Shown in pieces: positions 28,674 to 42,100 of a stretch of 64,000 nucleotides of DNA. A program made the position numbers and the translations under genes. The notes under the pieces were generated by a model. That model did no database searches. It was not told where the DNA came from and worked only from the letters and a program-made list of their open reading frames with translations. Source of the stretch: Baylisascaris procyonis. Lineage: Eukaryota > Nematoda > Chromadorea > Rhabditida > Ascarididae. The stretch is from positions 1,550,001 through 1,614,000 of the forward strand of contig JAZARR010000175.1 of assembly GCA_037389465.1 (NCBI GenBank). The letters run 5' to 3'. Each line of letters opens with the position of its first letter. Position 1 is the first letter of the stretch.

Positions 28674-31600
28674 GACTCCAAGTTATATTACCACGTTTGA
28701 TTTTGTTGTGGTGAACGACCGCGCTACGACTTAATTTGCATAAATCACCCTCAGTGATATCTGTTCTATTATATTGTGCCTTTTCTCTGGTTATCTGTGT
28801 GTTCAAACCCGTTCGCTGTTATGTGCGTTGACTCTGATATATTGATGGTTTTTCGTGTTCCTCAGTTCAATCAACTGGTTCAGTTACCCGGTGCGGTTGG
28901 TGCACCGTTTCAGTCAGTCGACAGTAAACCTTCAACTGCTCGCCTCGTCCGCACGGCAGCAACACAACAGATTTAAACAGGACAACTATTTTCTGGAAGG
29001 AACATTCACAAGTTATGAATGTTCCTCCCCCTAACGCCTCTCTACCTCTCCGCCTTAAATCAATAAGAAATATCTAATCGAAAAATAAATCCACTTACGG
29101 CCACCGGCTGTCCATTACTATCCTTAGCATATTGACTCGGAATGAAGTTGATTCGAGTTGTGACACACGCAACCGCCCATCTGTAGAGATCGAAAGTGAA
29201 ATTTGATACTGTAAAGGGTGCATTCAAGAATAAAGGCTCCATGCCCATTGATGTTTGATTTTTTCCCTGAAATTAAACGATTATCACAACAAAGTACACC
29301 TATAAGAAAACATCGAACTGCATAAGCAGATAAGTGAAATGAATGGAGGAGGACAAAGGAGGACATAGCACAAGAATTTCTAGTAATTTTTTCTCTTCCA
29401 TTAGTGAAGAAAAGCGCCAATCGAAGGTAAACATTGGTACAGTCGATCCAGATCAGTGAAGTGTTTTCACTTCAAAATGTTTATGGGCAGATTTCCCATC
29501 AATCAATTCTCCATCATCAATTATTATCGCCAGTTTTAAGCCTTTATCCTTCGGATTCAACAATTGATTCTCTTCATATCAAATTACTAACGAACGATCG
29601 AGATAAAGATCATTCATTCACATTTCGTCATGAAGAAGCCACATAAGAAAATTTGGAACGGATAAAACAAAGTGAACATTTCAATTATCCTTCCTGCCGT
29701 TGTGCGCACTCTTTAATTGCGCATAACAAAAGAAGAGAGCAGAGAAGGTTGTCGGCGTCCACACAAATAACGAACCTATGCAACCTATCTCCTTTATCAT
29801 CTCCCTTGTCTTTGAAGCAATAGCCACCTATTCAAGAATGACAGAAGAGCAATGAACAGCAAATGTTTATGCTATGACACCATCACAGTTTGAAGGAAAA
29901 GAATGTGTGAAATCTGCGGTATGGTCATCTACAATCATTTACCCAAATCCATTTCCTTTCTCTCCTCTCTCGTATCGCACACTTCCCCTTCAATCATGAT
30001 TGCATCAATATAAGGTTCTCTAACAAAAAATTGAAAAATGATATTATCACAGAATCGAAATGGTGGGTAAAAATAAACTTTTGAGGAAACAAATTGGATG
30101 AAAAACATTCTAAGAATCAAACAAACAAATTCCCTCAATCGACAAACGAAGGTAGATGTGATCGCAAGATTATTTCTATGTATAAATGCAGCAATCATGC
30201 CTATTGTACATTTAATTCTATTCCACTCTATTCTTTTATAAATTAAAAAATTATTGTAGTGCTATTATAATGTCTTATCTGCAAAGCATATTAACTAGTA
30301 GAGATGCTACTCTACTTATTACAATCAAATGCAGATATCAACAAGATTAAAAGTAAATCTCTTTCGCTTCAATAAAAAACAACGAATTGATTGAAATATT
30401 TGTTACCATTATATACTCTCAACATGCGGCTGCATCTTCCGCTTAAAATATTCTACTATGAGGCTTTGAGATATTATAGAACAATGATGAGTGGAAGAAG
30501 ATCCAAAAAAATTGAAAGAGAATAGAGAAATTCATAGTGAAACAAACTTTGCTGAAAAATGCTTTATTTCTTCAATGAGACAATACACAATTCCCCTTCC
30601 GAACATCCAATCAAACGACTCTTCTTCCTCTCTCATTCACCTCCATCAGTAATCAGAAGTAAACTAGTCATATGGAATGCCCTATATAAAAAAAAGAAAT
30701 TATAATTGCATTCTTGAGAATAGAAAACCAACCTTTTTAGCATTTCGATTCCCTTCTGAGCGTTGAATGGCCGCAAGGAAATAGACGAATTGTCTTGCAA
30801 CGTTGCGATACATTATCAATGATTCTTCATAAGCCGGTGATGGTGATAACTTCTAAATTAAATTATTAGAACGATTGAAAAAAAAACATCTATAAAACCA
30901 TAATCTTAAAACAACTGACTTGCCAAAGAATGAAATAAAGTGAGAAAAAGCATAAAAAAAATATTCGAGATATGAACACTGTTAAGTTACATATCAAATT
31001 TTCTGCAAAGAAAAAACGTCTCCATTCGAAGCACGACATCTTTGTTTTCATTTTTATTAAAAGTAATAATTCACCGCTCATTTGTCCCCCACCCCCCCTC
31101 TTTCCAGCCTAAATTCATCCTCTGAGTGGCACTAAGAAGTATGGGTAAGAGAAATAAAATCCCCATTTTCATCACGGACTGCCCATCACCATATCCCACT
31201 TCATACAATTGTACACCATCTTTAGAAATCAATTCCACAGAAGAAAATTGAGTAACCTTATCGCCGCACAATAACCACCATTAATTAAGCATTATGATAC
31301 TATAAAATATCTAAGAATGAATAGCAAATTACCCGCAATTCGAGGGCAGAGAAATAGAGTGGTGTTGAGAAAGTTTGTGGGAGAGCATCCAAATAGGGGA
31401 GCCAATTAGAGTCGGGCGATAACTTCTGGCAACAGACCATTAACGCCAATGCAACGTTGTCCATTGTTTTCACAATCACATCATGCTCAAAGCACTTCCT
31501 GTAACCCAACAGGTATCATTCATGAACACAAATAATCGATATCAATCTGCTCACATCGGTTGGGAATGAAAGAAGAATAGTAGCGCATAAATGGGCGACT

Positions 31601-33650
31601 GGGATATCTGCTACAGCCATTCATCCCCCCCCCCTCTCTATCACCGCTCTCAAAGGATATAACACAGTCGCTGGCATTTGATATTGCTAACTATCAAGGT
31701 TGAATTAGACGAGAAAAAATAATGCCACTAAATAAAGTACATCTTTAATGATCATATAAGCAGCTATTACAGTTGCACTGACCGTTTAATTTGCAGAATA
31801 TGTGGTATAATCGGTAGTAGATGAAGCGTGAAATAAAGAAACACACGTCGATCACGCTTAACAGTTACAATCATTACTTATGATTGGCAACCTAATCATT
31901 AAAAAGTATGAGAAAGGGAGGGGATTCAAGAATATTCACCTTTTGGCATTCTATTCCAGAGATTTTTGGCCACAAGGAAAAATGAGGGAGGAAGGGGTGT
32001 CCACAGCTCATTCAATGCAAGAAATGAAATGGGCATAATCATCATCATAAGCCCATATCGATAATTTAGCACACTTCTAGATTTAAGTTAAATTTTAGAT
32101 ATACTCACAAATCGGTTCAGCCATTAGCGTTGCCTTACTTCCTCATCAATCACCAACTTGGGACAACAACAGGAAAACATTACTGAAAAAAAAAAGATAT
32201 GAGCTATAAGCGAACATACTTCAACATGGCCGACTTGCGTGCTTGGTCCCATGATAGCATGGCTTTTCTTGGAACGCGAAGTAGTTCGGTATCTTGTTTG
32301 AGTGACTGCGTAGCCTCAAGACCGAATCCCATTGCGCCATCCGAGCATCTAATTGTGATCCCTTCTCGTTCTATGCACATACGATCAGCCCATTCCAAAA
32401 AACGTTGTACTGCTTCACGCCGATTGTGCACCAAATGCGGTTCACTCAAAAAAAAAAAAACCATTGTCATTCAGTGTAATTTAACCCTCTATCCTTCATT
32501 TCCCACTAAAACCTCTACAAAATTGATGCAAAAACGAAATGTTTTTATTTATACATAATTACTAAACTTATTTAGCAGCTCCAAATATCAACTATAATAT
32601 ACGAGTGATAACGATTAGTCATTATAAGAGGAAACAATTGCAGTGGATGATGCATGAAATTATGCAGTAAAATAAAATGATAACATAATCTAACATTCAA
32701 AGAAATGATCGGAATAAAAGTAAGGATCAAAGCTTCAAAGTTTTGCTTCACATGAACTTAACACTCATTCAGCCATCTCAATTGCAATCTTTGCAAACGT
32801 TTCAAAATTTGCCAACTTTGCTAAAATACAATATTCGCAATATTCGCATGCGAAATTAATGCAATATTCGCATGCTAAATTTGCATTAAACAAACAAAAT
32901 ATCACCGTTTCTTATTTCATAGCCTTTTCTTCCTGTGCTATACTAATGCATTGTTTGATTACTCAGCGAGTAAGAAGTTAAAACATAGAACAACGAAGAA
33001 AGTTTTGACGATTTCAGAACTGCATAAAGAATTTTCACATACTCATAAATGAATGGGAAAATTTTTCAATAGTAAGCATTTATGACTGGAAATAATTCAT
33101 ATCTTTTGTTACTCTCTATTTATTTTCATCATTAAAACGTCACTTCAACGACGCATTTTAAAACGTGAGAATGATGTACTATTGATCTACATCAGTTTTA
33201 AGCTTGATTTACTAAGTGGGCTAATACGGATGTAAATGTGGAAAGTATGCACAATATAAACAAAGTTTATGGGTGGGAAATTTTGATGTGAGAGATCAAA
33301 ACGTTCTTTCCATTTCATTCATTAAATTCAAACATATTGTCTTTTCTTTTAATTTCGCCTTCGAAAGAGATAGAAGAGAAAAAATGTTTTTTTTGCAGAT
33401 GGTGTTTTGTTAGGAATTATACAAAATAAAATAATGTAAAAACATACATATCGGTTGGTGCTAATTGCTTTTGTAGATAAGCGATTTGTTCGAGTTCAAG
33501 ACGTACTCTCACATGTTCATTCCATAAATCAACGGTATTCGGAGATGGTAAACTACAAAGAACTTGTTCCCAAAGAGTATTGCATCGTTGAAGTAATTCG
33601 GCACGTAGTGCAATCTTTGTTTGTGAATCCATCTCTGAGCCGCTCCCCAT
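26394..33650 (-). CDS. SETD3-like SET-domain protein methyltransferase, 7 exons
   Basis: Class VII SET enzyme (SETD3/SETD6/RuBisCO-LSMT group). Human SETD3 methylates His73 of actin. Exons in transcript order: 33650-33448, 32444-32220, 31498-31333, 30852-30733, 29266-29099, 27630-27399, 26788-26394. Phases agree throughout (1509 nt, about 502 aa, close to the expected length without the long disordered tail of human SETD3). Visible landmarks: GFGLEATQSL and LLRVPRKAML (start of the SET fold), NVALALMVC, WLPYLDALP, TPLYF, FDLYRWAVACVTTRINFIP (residues about 265-281), LIPLLDMANHQFG (298-310, the conserved NH), IFYGNRTN (340-347, catalytic Tyr342) and a C-terminal LSMT substrate-binding domain (about 372-502). 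The residue matching human Trp274 is Leu302. Introns are 0.37-1.5 kb. Family assignment is firm; histidine versus lysine specificity is not. Confidence 0.95.
28615..28675. repeat. (TA)n microsatellite in SETD3-like intron 5
   Basis: About 60 bp of TA dinucleotides between exons 6 and 5. It is followed by a 300-bp stretch (28680-28990) of visibly higher GC that carries a 66-codon plus-strand frame without recognisable homology. Confidence 0.95.
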
Positions 33651-33672
33651 TTGATTTGAGTGAAAGAATAAT
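33651..33672 (-). promoter_or_regulatory. Putative trans-splice acceptor of the SETD3-like gene
   Basis: A TTTATTTGTAG acceptor on the minus strand ends at 33673, leaving a 22-nt leader before the start codon. I read it as a spliced-leader acceptor or the 3' end of a 5'UTR intron. Confidence 0.5.
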
Positions 33673-36600
33673 CTACAAATAAAAAAAATATAATTTTTTT
33701 TTGAAATTTTTACAAAATAAGAATCGTACAAATAAAAACGATTTCATTTCAAATGATGAGCAATCATAAATAAATATCTCATCGAAGATCGAAATTTTTC
33801 ATTCAGTTATTCTATCGATGTCAATAAAAAGCTGCATACGATTACCAACAGAAGCAAATTTCGAATAGGACTTTAGTAATGGAAGCAAAGCGATGATAAT
33901 GACTACATTTTGCTCTCCCTCCCCTTTAAAAAAAAAAAAAAAATTAATTAAATAAATAAAATAAAATAAAAAGTAAAAATAAAATAAAAAAATAAAAAAT
34001 TAAACATCGAATATCTCTCAAAACAACTCAACAAAAATTCAATAAATTTTCTCACCAATAATCATAAAACATTTCACAACTTAACAACGAAAATATTGCT
34101 TGATAGGAAATTGAGTCAGCGTCTGATTTGATTTTGATAATTTAAAGAAATATGACGCATAGAATTCGGCACGATCAAAATTGCTTAATCCTTTATAGAT
34201 CGAATGTTGACTGTTAGCAAAATTTGTTGTAACGAAGAAAAGAAGGCCGATTTCAATGATTAATAACTTTTATTTTTGTGCGGTTTTTTTCGTCTAGTCG
34301 GTGAGGCTGCTAAAGGGTAGATCTAAATGTAAGCAAAAGATAGCGACAGGACTCCCTAGCACTAAAATAAGGAATAGCATGTCTATGGATAATGTACAGA
34401 GGAGTTAAGCCCAATCAAGATCAGAACCGATCAGGTGATTGGCTGGATTAAATCCACTCTCGAACATGGGTCCGACCAACAATCGAACAGAATTTAACAC
34501 ACTGCCCATTCAGGATATACTGGTTCTGATCCCGATCATGGCTAGGACAAAGAGAATAGCTGGATCGGGATAGGATTTAATTCATCACCAGATGGTAATT
34601 ATTTAAACTCGACCTGTTGTAGTCACGATCAAAACTTTTTGTTTCATATGTGAAAAAAATTGCAATCCAGATTTCGTTAAACTATATCTTTCTATGCAAA
34701 AAGTAATAAGTAACAAAGAGAGCAGAAATATTCCAACAATGATGTGAAATATGCGAGAATCCTTCCTCATATTAACTTCGAAGAATCGCAAAGAATCGGA
34801 AAAAAGACTCAACAACAGCAACCCTCCCCCTCCCCCCACCCGCCCCCCCCCGTTCCCCACAAAAAACCCTAAATTATGCAAGTCAACTCAAATACGCAAG
34901 AAAAAACAAAGGGTGGTTATGTTAGCTAATGATGTTTAATTTAATAGCCGGGAAAATATGACATAGTAAACGTTCGATAAGGCATCGGAAATCCGTATAT
35001 AAAAGTTGCCCAAAATCGAAATGGCAAAGGAAAAATGAGAATTGGACAACTGCGACGAAAAATGGGTAAAATGAAAACGACAATTATCCATGCAACAATA
35101 TCGCTCAAATATATTCCACAACACTAGCATTTAGTGATGTATCAGGCAATCCCTCAGGTAATGAGCGACACGGTAACGCTTTGAACGATCGGAAGAGTAC
35201 TCTCTCTTGCCAGGATATCAACCTTTAAACGTATCCTTTTCGGAGCATTATTTGGACATATGATATCCGTTTTTCGTTCTTCTCTCTCCCTCCCCCTCCC
35301 CCTCCCCCATCTCCTCATCAATCCTTTTTCTACTTGTTTGTCCCATCTCTTCCTGCTCTCCTCCGACTGTCTTCTTTCTTCTGCTTTAGCTGCACTTGTT
35401 GCCGTCCTTCTGTAAGTACAAACCACATTACGGTGGGGTTGTATGTATATCTATGGCCGGTTGCTTTAATTCGGGAGTGATTGAAGTCATAATTACGTAC
35501 TTTGCAAGTGTAATCTACATGGTATATTGGTTATCTGCTCAGAAGTTAGCCAGCCAAACTCGAAGAAGTTAAGCTATTTAAATATGCCCAAAAATCTGCA
35601 TGAACTTCGTCTAATCGATCTGGTTGCATCTTACATCGATCAACTCAAAACCCATCGATGATTTTGGATTTGAAGAACGATTCTTTTACAGAAAATTTAC
35701 ATAGACATCCCAAATTCGGCTAAATTATGAAAGCATTTCTTTTGCGTTTATTCTAAAATTTTTCGGCTATTGAGGATTGGGAATGGTATTTGATGAACGA
35801 AATTACAAAGAGCACATATCGTGCCAACTTTTTTGATGCCATTTCCCATTTATTCTTTAGCACCTATCTCACTGATGAGTGGATACCAGCATAAATCCTT
35901 CGCCGTCGATGCTTGAATACCTCGTATAAAGATCAAATACTTTCTCTCTACACAAACAACGGCTTTTTAAGGCGAATTTTTATGACGTTCAATCCAGAGA
36001 AGTTCAACAATCTACTTTCCACCGAAATAGAGTATATAGATCTTTGAAGGGTTTTTCTATGCATAAAATTCGTATAAAAATATAATTTAAAAAATTTAAA
36101 TTATGCTAATTTATGCAAGATTTTACATTATATCTGTTCTTTTTTATTTTTACTGAACGATATCGATGAAAAAGTTATATTCCCTCAAATATTTTAAATA
36201 AAATATTTATTCGTCAAAGTTTAATTCAAATTATTACATATGCAGTAACCACATTTAGACATAATAATAAACAATCATGAGAATTTCAATTTGAAAATGG
36301 CGTATATAAAAGAGGTGCATAAGTGATATATGAAAATGAGTGGCTTAAGCATGGGTTGTTTATAAGTGATGCAATCACCGTATTAAAAAAAATTATCATA
36401 TGAATAAGAATAAGTTTTTTAAATATTATAAGATAATATAATTTAATAAATATAATTTATTTTTATTTTATCATTATTAATCACCATAAATATTTTTTTA
36501 TAAAAGTTTCTCAAAAAGAGAATTAAATCTTTCTCAATAATAATCAAAGCGATACTATCAAATCCACTAATCACAATATTCATCCTCAAAGATATTCAAA

Positions 36601-38117
36601 AGAAATTCTTACAAAAAGAGCATTATTTTGCCCTTTATATTACTATACTATTGAAGTCAATACGATATGGAATTTTCGAAGATATCGAAAAGATTCGTAA
36701 TGATTGAAGCGGAATCTGCTTAGTGATTGATTCAGCAACAGAGTAAAAGACGATCACACTGAAGATCACTTCAAAATAAGAGTGATATCACTTATCACTA
36801 AATACAGAATTTCCCATCGAGATAGGAATGAAGCTGGAATGGCCTATCTAACTAGCCAATCCAAAACATGAGCCTGGTCTCAAAATTTAGAAAGCGTATT
36901 GGAATATGCATTTTCTTTTTATTTGTGTTTGACGATCGATAATTGAATAAACGGGAATGGTTGAGAAAAGCAATTACAAAAAATTAAAGACTGCAAATAC
37001 AAAAATAATAGCATTTTTTTTCAATTTTTAAGATTTTTAGAACATGTTCTTGATTTAAACATATTTGATAGATGCCCATTCTTTGGTGCATTTTCATGCG
37101 ATGAGTAAAATATTTAAATATGCAAATAGTCCCAATCAACACAAGTTTATGCAAATTAGTTCTTTACATATATAGTACGGCATACCCTCGCTGGATAGAT
37201 AGGAAAATATTCGAGATGCAGTATTAGAAAAGACGAGGATTAGAAGAAAAAGACGAGCATGAAAGAAGAAAGTAGAGAGGAGAAATTGTGCTAACGAAAT
37301 TGGTATAAATTTTTATTAATATTGGAAGAAATTAGCAAGTTCCGTTGATGTTTGACTTCTTATTTTAATATGCAAATTTTCTGCGTCTCTTCAAAATTCA
37401 CGCTAATTCCTCCTTCGTTTTTTTTCTCGACTTTCCCCGATTTATATGTGACAACCCGTCTAATACACCTAAAAAAAAACACCCTAAAATATGAGTTATC
37501 AAACATAAAATATTTGATTTTGCAATCTCTTCGATATTACTTCATTATTTAAATATTTAATTTCCTCTTTATTTTCGTTTCTCTATATATTTTATAGATT
37601 TATTTTGATTTATAAAAGTTTACTTTCTTTTTTTCCCCTCTCTTCCTATCTATGATTATGATAATAGTAGGATATATTAGGACATATACGTGGTTGTGAT
37701 GAGTTGAACGGATGTTATTGGAAGTATGTGATAGAATTTCAAGAAATTTGCATATCGATGCAACCAAAGATGCTCATTTGCAAATATGGAGATGACCGGC
37801 ATTAAGCATAGAAATTTGCTCGAATGCTTCATGTTTTTGGCCGTATCGGCGGAAAGAACTATCCTCAAATGAAAAGTTTTTTTATAAGAAATTTCAAAAA
37901 ATATATATAAAATATTATTTGATTTATAGGATCAATTGTGTAACCTCAACAATAATGCAATCTCTTTCAATTGTATACACATCGTTATTATGCAGTAACT
38001 CCATCAACGAGTATATAGTATTAAATGTGAAGCAATGCACACATATGCTATATAGACATCAAAAGAATGCCCGCATCGAATATCGGCATGACGATGGATT
38101 TGCATCACTCTCATCGC
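33673..38117. other. Intergenic region between the SETD3-like and protease genes
   Basis: AT-rich DNA with an A-rich low-complexity stretch (33925-34005), C-rich tracts at 34821-34860 and 35287-35309, an inverted repeat around 34414-34540, and several POU-octamer words (ATGCAAAT) near 37.1-37.4 kb. I see no supportable exon here. Confidence 0.6.
34821..35309. repeat. Poly-C tracts (G-quadruplex-capable on the minus strand)
   Basis: Two polypyrimidine tracts, 34821-34860 (C runs of 5, 6 and 9, interrupted by T, A or G) and 35287-35309 (CCCTCCCCCTCCCCCTCCCC-like), give four or more G runs of at least three on the minus strand. They lie between genes. Similar C or G tracts recur elsewhere in the window. 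Confidence 0.8.
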
Positions 38118-39080
38118 TCAAAATCCACATTTCCTATAATCTTGCCTGAGGGTATCCAACAAGCCATAACTGATCAATTCATTGCGAATCCAATTCAGAT
38201 GTTGTCTGATATCTTCAAAGAAGCCGAATCGATCAGCCTATAATAGTCTTAGTGAGATGGATGGTTCATTACAGAATAATGCACATTATTCTTCATTAAT
38301 ATGCAATGCAACATTCTCAGAGTGATGTGTTTACCACTAATTCAACGATTAATTAGAGCCAATTTTATTGCAATTAAACATGTAGAATGCATAGCAAATA
38401 GTAGTTGAATAATTTGCATTTCGTTGAAAATATTTTAAAAGATTCTTTAAAAAAGAAATTAAAAGATACACTGATATGGAACTATATAAAGTATAACGAA
38501 TGCAAAAGAACATAAAGATTCATGAAAAGATTTCAAATCTCCTAACGAAGCATAAGAATTAAAATTTAACAAATATGCAAATTTTATCGGGTCAACTCAC
38601 TCCAACATCTCCAACGCAAAGCGCTTTCGTTTGATTATTGCGTCCAGCCGTGAATGCAGCAATGCCAATAATATATTTAACATCATTGCGGATGCATATT
38701 AATGGACTACCGGAATCACCCTGAAAAACGTATCAACAAAAAATAGAAAACTGCAAAATAAAGAAATCAACGCAATAGTTTCAACGTTTAGCAACTTTTT
38801 AGAGAATTATTCTAGAACGTATGATATGCAAATTTTCTTTTCCTTATTAATTAGTATCTGTTGCACTTCTCAAAGCATACTATTTCTTCTCGATGTTAAT
38901 TTATTTAAATGTAATAAACCTAAGTAAGGCAATATATGTGTAAAAAGTAAGATTATTCATGTATGCATAGTTATTGATTGAAAATTTGTTTCTCATTCCA
39001 TATTATATCATCGCATTTGTTTTCTCTAGGGTAAGTTGCATTGCAATAAATCAACAATAGATCCTCTGTAATAAGAATGT

Positions 39081-39111
<31 letters not shown>

Positions 39112-42100
39112 TTTCAATCAACGTAACATTCATTACGAATGAAGGTCTCTTCATATCGCTTCCACTTGTCCCGAATCAATGCTTCTCTGATCCAGTTGGT
39201 TCCTGCGGTCTTTTTCAAAGAATCGTTGATTAATAAGAATGACCAAAATTCATTTTATGAGAAAACTTGTTAAACTTTACATTATTCTTTTTTGCTCGTA
39301 TATTTCTGAGCAGATTTATAGGAAGTCGTTCCCTCCTTAATAGAAGGTGGATGAGTTAGGGGGAGAGGGAATAATTTCAATATTACTTAAAACATACCTC
39401 ACAAATTGAAATCTCTGAAGAATTGTCCAATCTATTGCGAAAACCGATGAAGCTATGATTATTAATCGAAAACGGTGAAACATTCTTCAAGGTGACACGT
39501 AGATGTGAATCTAAATAACTCAGATATTATTCCAATATATTTATGAATTTTTATAGCCATCTAATAGATTTTTTCTTCTACGGGAAAGTTTTTAACCTAA
39601 ATCATCGTTAATTTCCCTCAAAAGTTGCACTTAAAATTGCACTCGATCTTTCTTTGTACGAGATAAGTGTTCAAAATCTTTCATTGTAAATTAAATATTT
39701 TCATTGTAGGTGATAAAAACTCTTTTTTTTTTTTTTAAAATATTGCTGCATAATCCATAGTGGTTGATGAATGGAACTGTGGCATGCCCCAAACGCTGCT
39801 TAAGTGAGGATGCTTTCGGATCTCTATACATCCATCGGAATTTCAAACTTCATTGACATCTTGTTCCATCACCAAAGCATAAAACTTTCCTGCCATTATC
39901 AATTGATTATGGAAGCTATTTCAACGAGATTCTTCCACTGATATTTTGAGAAAGTACAAAAATTGCGTTTTCGTTTTAGTTTTTGAACGAACTATTCATC
40001 GGTAATCATTCCTTCCCATTCCTCTTTCCCATTTCTTCTAATTAAAGGAATTAGTGCAATTGCAACTACCGTAATTTTTCGGAAGGTAACAGCAAATTAA
40101 AGGATGATGAAACATTGAAAAAATTGAAAATTTCAGAGATTTCAAGCAAAAACTATCCAAAAAATGGAGAATTCTCAACGCTTTCATGCCTTTTCTTTAA
40201 CTCGGACTAAGGCGCGTCATTTGGAGGATTCTCAGACGAGATTAATCTAATCAGTTCTATTGTAATACTCAAATTTCTATTTCATTTCATAAACGATAGT
40301 GAATATCCGTTAGCAATCATTACGCTACAAATGTTTGAGTGAAACGAATCACAAATATCTGCTAAATATATTCTGTCGGAAATTTCATTTGAAAATGTTG
40401 CGGGGCGCAAAATTTCCCGAAATATTGCGACAAGATGAACGGGAAGAAGAAGGACGAGAGAGAAGGTAGAAAAGAGGTTTTTTTTTTAAATTTAATTCAT
40501 GAACTATATATGAAAAGAAAAAAAAATTGCATGCGTCAAATTGCGTGTAGCGATAGCAAGTAATAAAACTAGAATCATTTCCTGCGCCTAATTTTAGAAC
40601 TGAAAAGCAGAAAAGCACTTTACATAATGCCTATTCTTCTCATATTTCAATGAAATAAGAATGAAATAAATTTTTTTTCTCGTTTACTTTTTTCTATAGT
40701 CCATTTCATTTTTTTTTCATTCTTTGACTATACTTTTAGGTCCATCTCATTTCATATTCATTGATGAATGAAATAGACCTTAAAACAATCCCCACCCCTT
40801 TCCCGTCATACTCTAATTTATTTATGCAACATATTCGGCGACCATTTTCAGATCCTCCATAGCTGAAAATTTTGCATTTGCCATATTCCAGTTGCTCATC
40901 ATCCAATATATTGAATGTATCAACGAAATTATCGATCGGTAGACGTATAATGCTAACAATACGCTCATCGATTCGTTCATCTATAAAATTAATAACTCTG
41001 AGTAAAATAGCCAATGAATATTTGCAAATAACGAATCGATTTTCAACTATAAAAAAGCAAATTTCAACTCTAATTGATAAATAAGAAATAAATATTTAAA
41101 AAAAAAGAGAGAAAAATACAAAGAAAGACTCCATTTCAGGAATAATTTATTTTCTAAACTCTTTAATACTTTATCGTACGATTTTTTAATAGAATTCGCT
41201 CAATTTGCTTTATGCAAATTTGTTGCGTAATTTATAGAATCCCATTTCACATATATAACCTTTATGAACCTTTTTTTTAAAAAAATTTTAGGAGTTTTCC
41301 GCCAAATTCCCATTAAATTAATACTAGTGATCATCAAGAGACTTCTAGAGGCACAAATTCTTTTCTTCACATTATCTGAAACTTGATTTTCCTCTCTATT
41401 AAGAGGTATGTGAATACTTCCGGCTACTTAATCATCTCCAGTTTCATTGGCCTCATTTTCTGGAATCTCGATTTTTGTGATTTCCAAAGTCCTCGTTTTT
41501 GGCTTCTGCTCAAGATACGGATTTTCCTTATCAAAGGCTTCAACAGACCTCCCCGAGATTTGTCATGTGATGTGTTAAGCGGTCATACTCCATAATTAGG
41601 ACTCTAGATTTCCTTGCCCGTAGAATATTTCTTTGCTGCTGTAGGCATTAAGGGACGCAACGCGACGCGCGTGACCTGCTAGCTTTCCGGTCGCGTCCGC
41701 TATCACGCTCCCTTTCTTTCAGCTGTTCTTATGCCGAAGTATGAAAAACATGGGGCTGATCGGTAACCGAGAGAATAATGGGAAGCGAAACTGCGTTAGA
41801 CTCCCATGTGTGCAGGGTGGTCCCAAAATTGTACGTGGATAGTGCCGTCTCAACTGCCCAATGTCATTATCTCGACTTCAGATGGCTGGGCTTCAAAGAA
41901 GTTGAAAGCTAACAGGGCTTAGGACAGAAGGTCGACTGCGAAACCTCCTTTCAATATACCCCTGGTCAGACCGGATTTTCCTCACACTTTTAAGGTTCGG
42001 ACCGCACCACATCAAGCCAGACCGGGCGGGATAGTTTTGAACAAGATCACGAAAGCGAGCGACCATGTCGCTTTATTACCTTCGCACAACCAATCTCTGC

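Noticed and set aside
3022..33650. Possible operon of the ubinuclein and SETD3-like genes (same strand)
   Set aside because: The 6-kb gap is far larger than the roughly 100-bp spacing of nematode operons.
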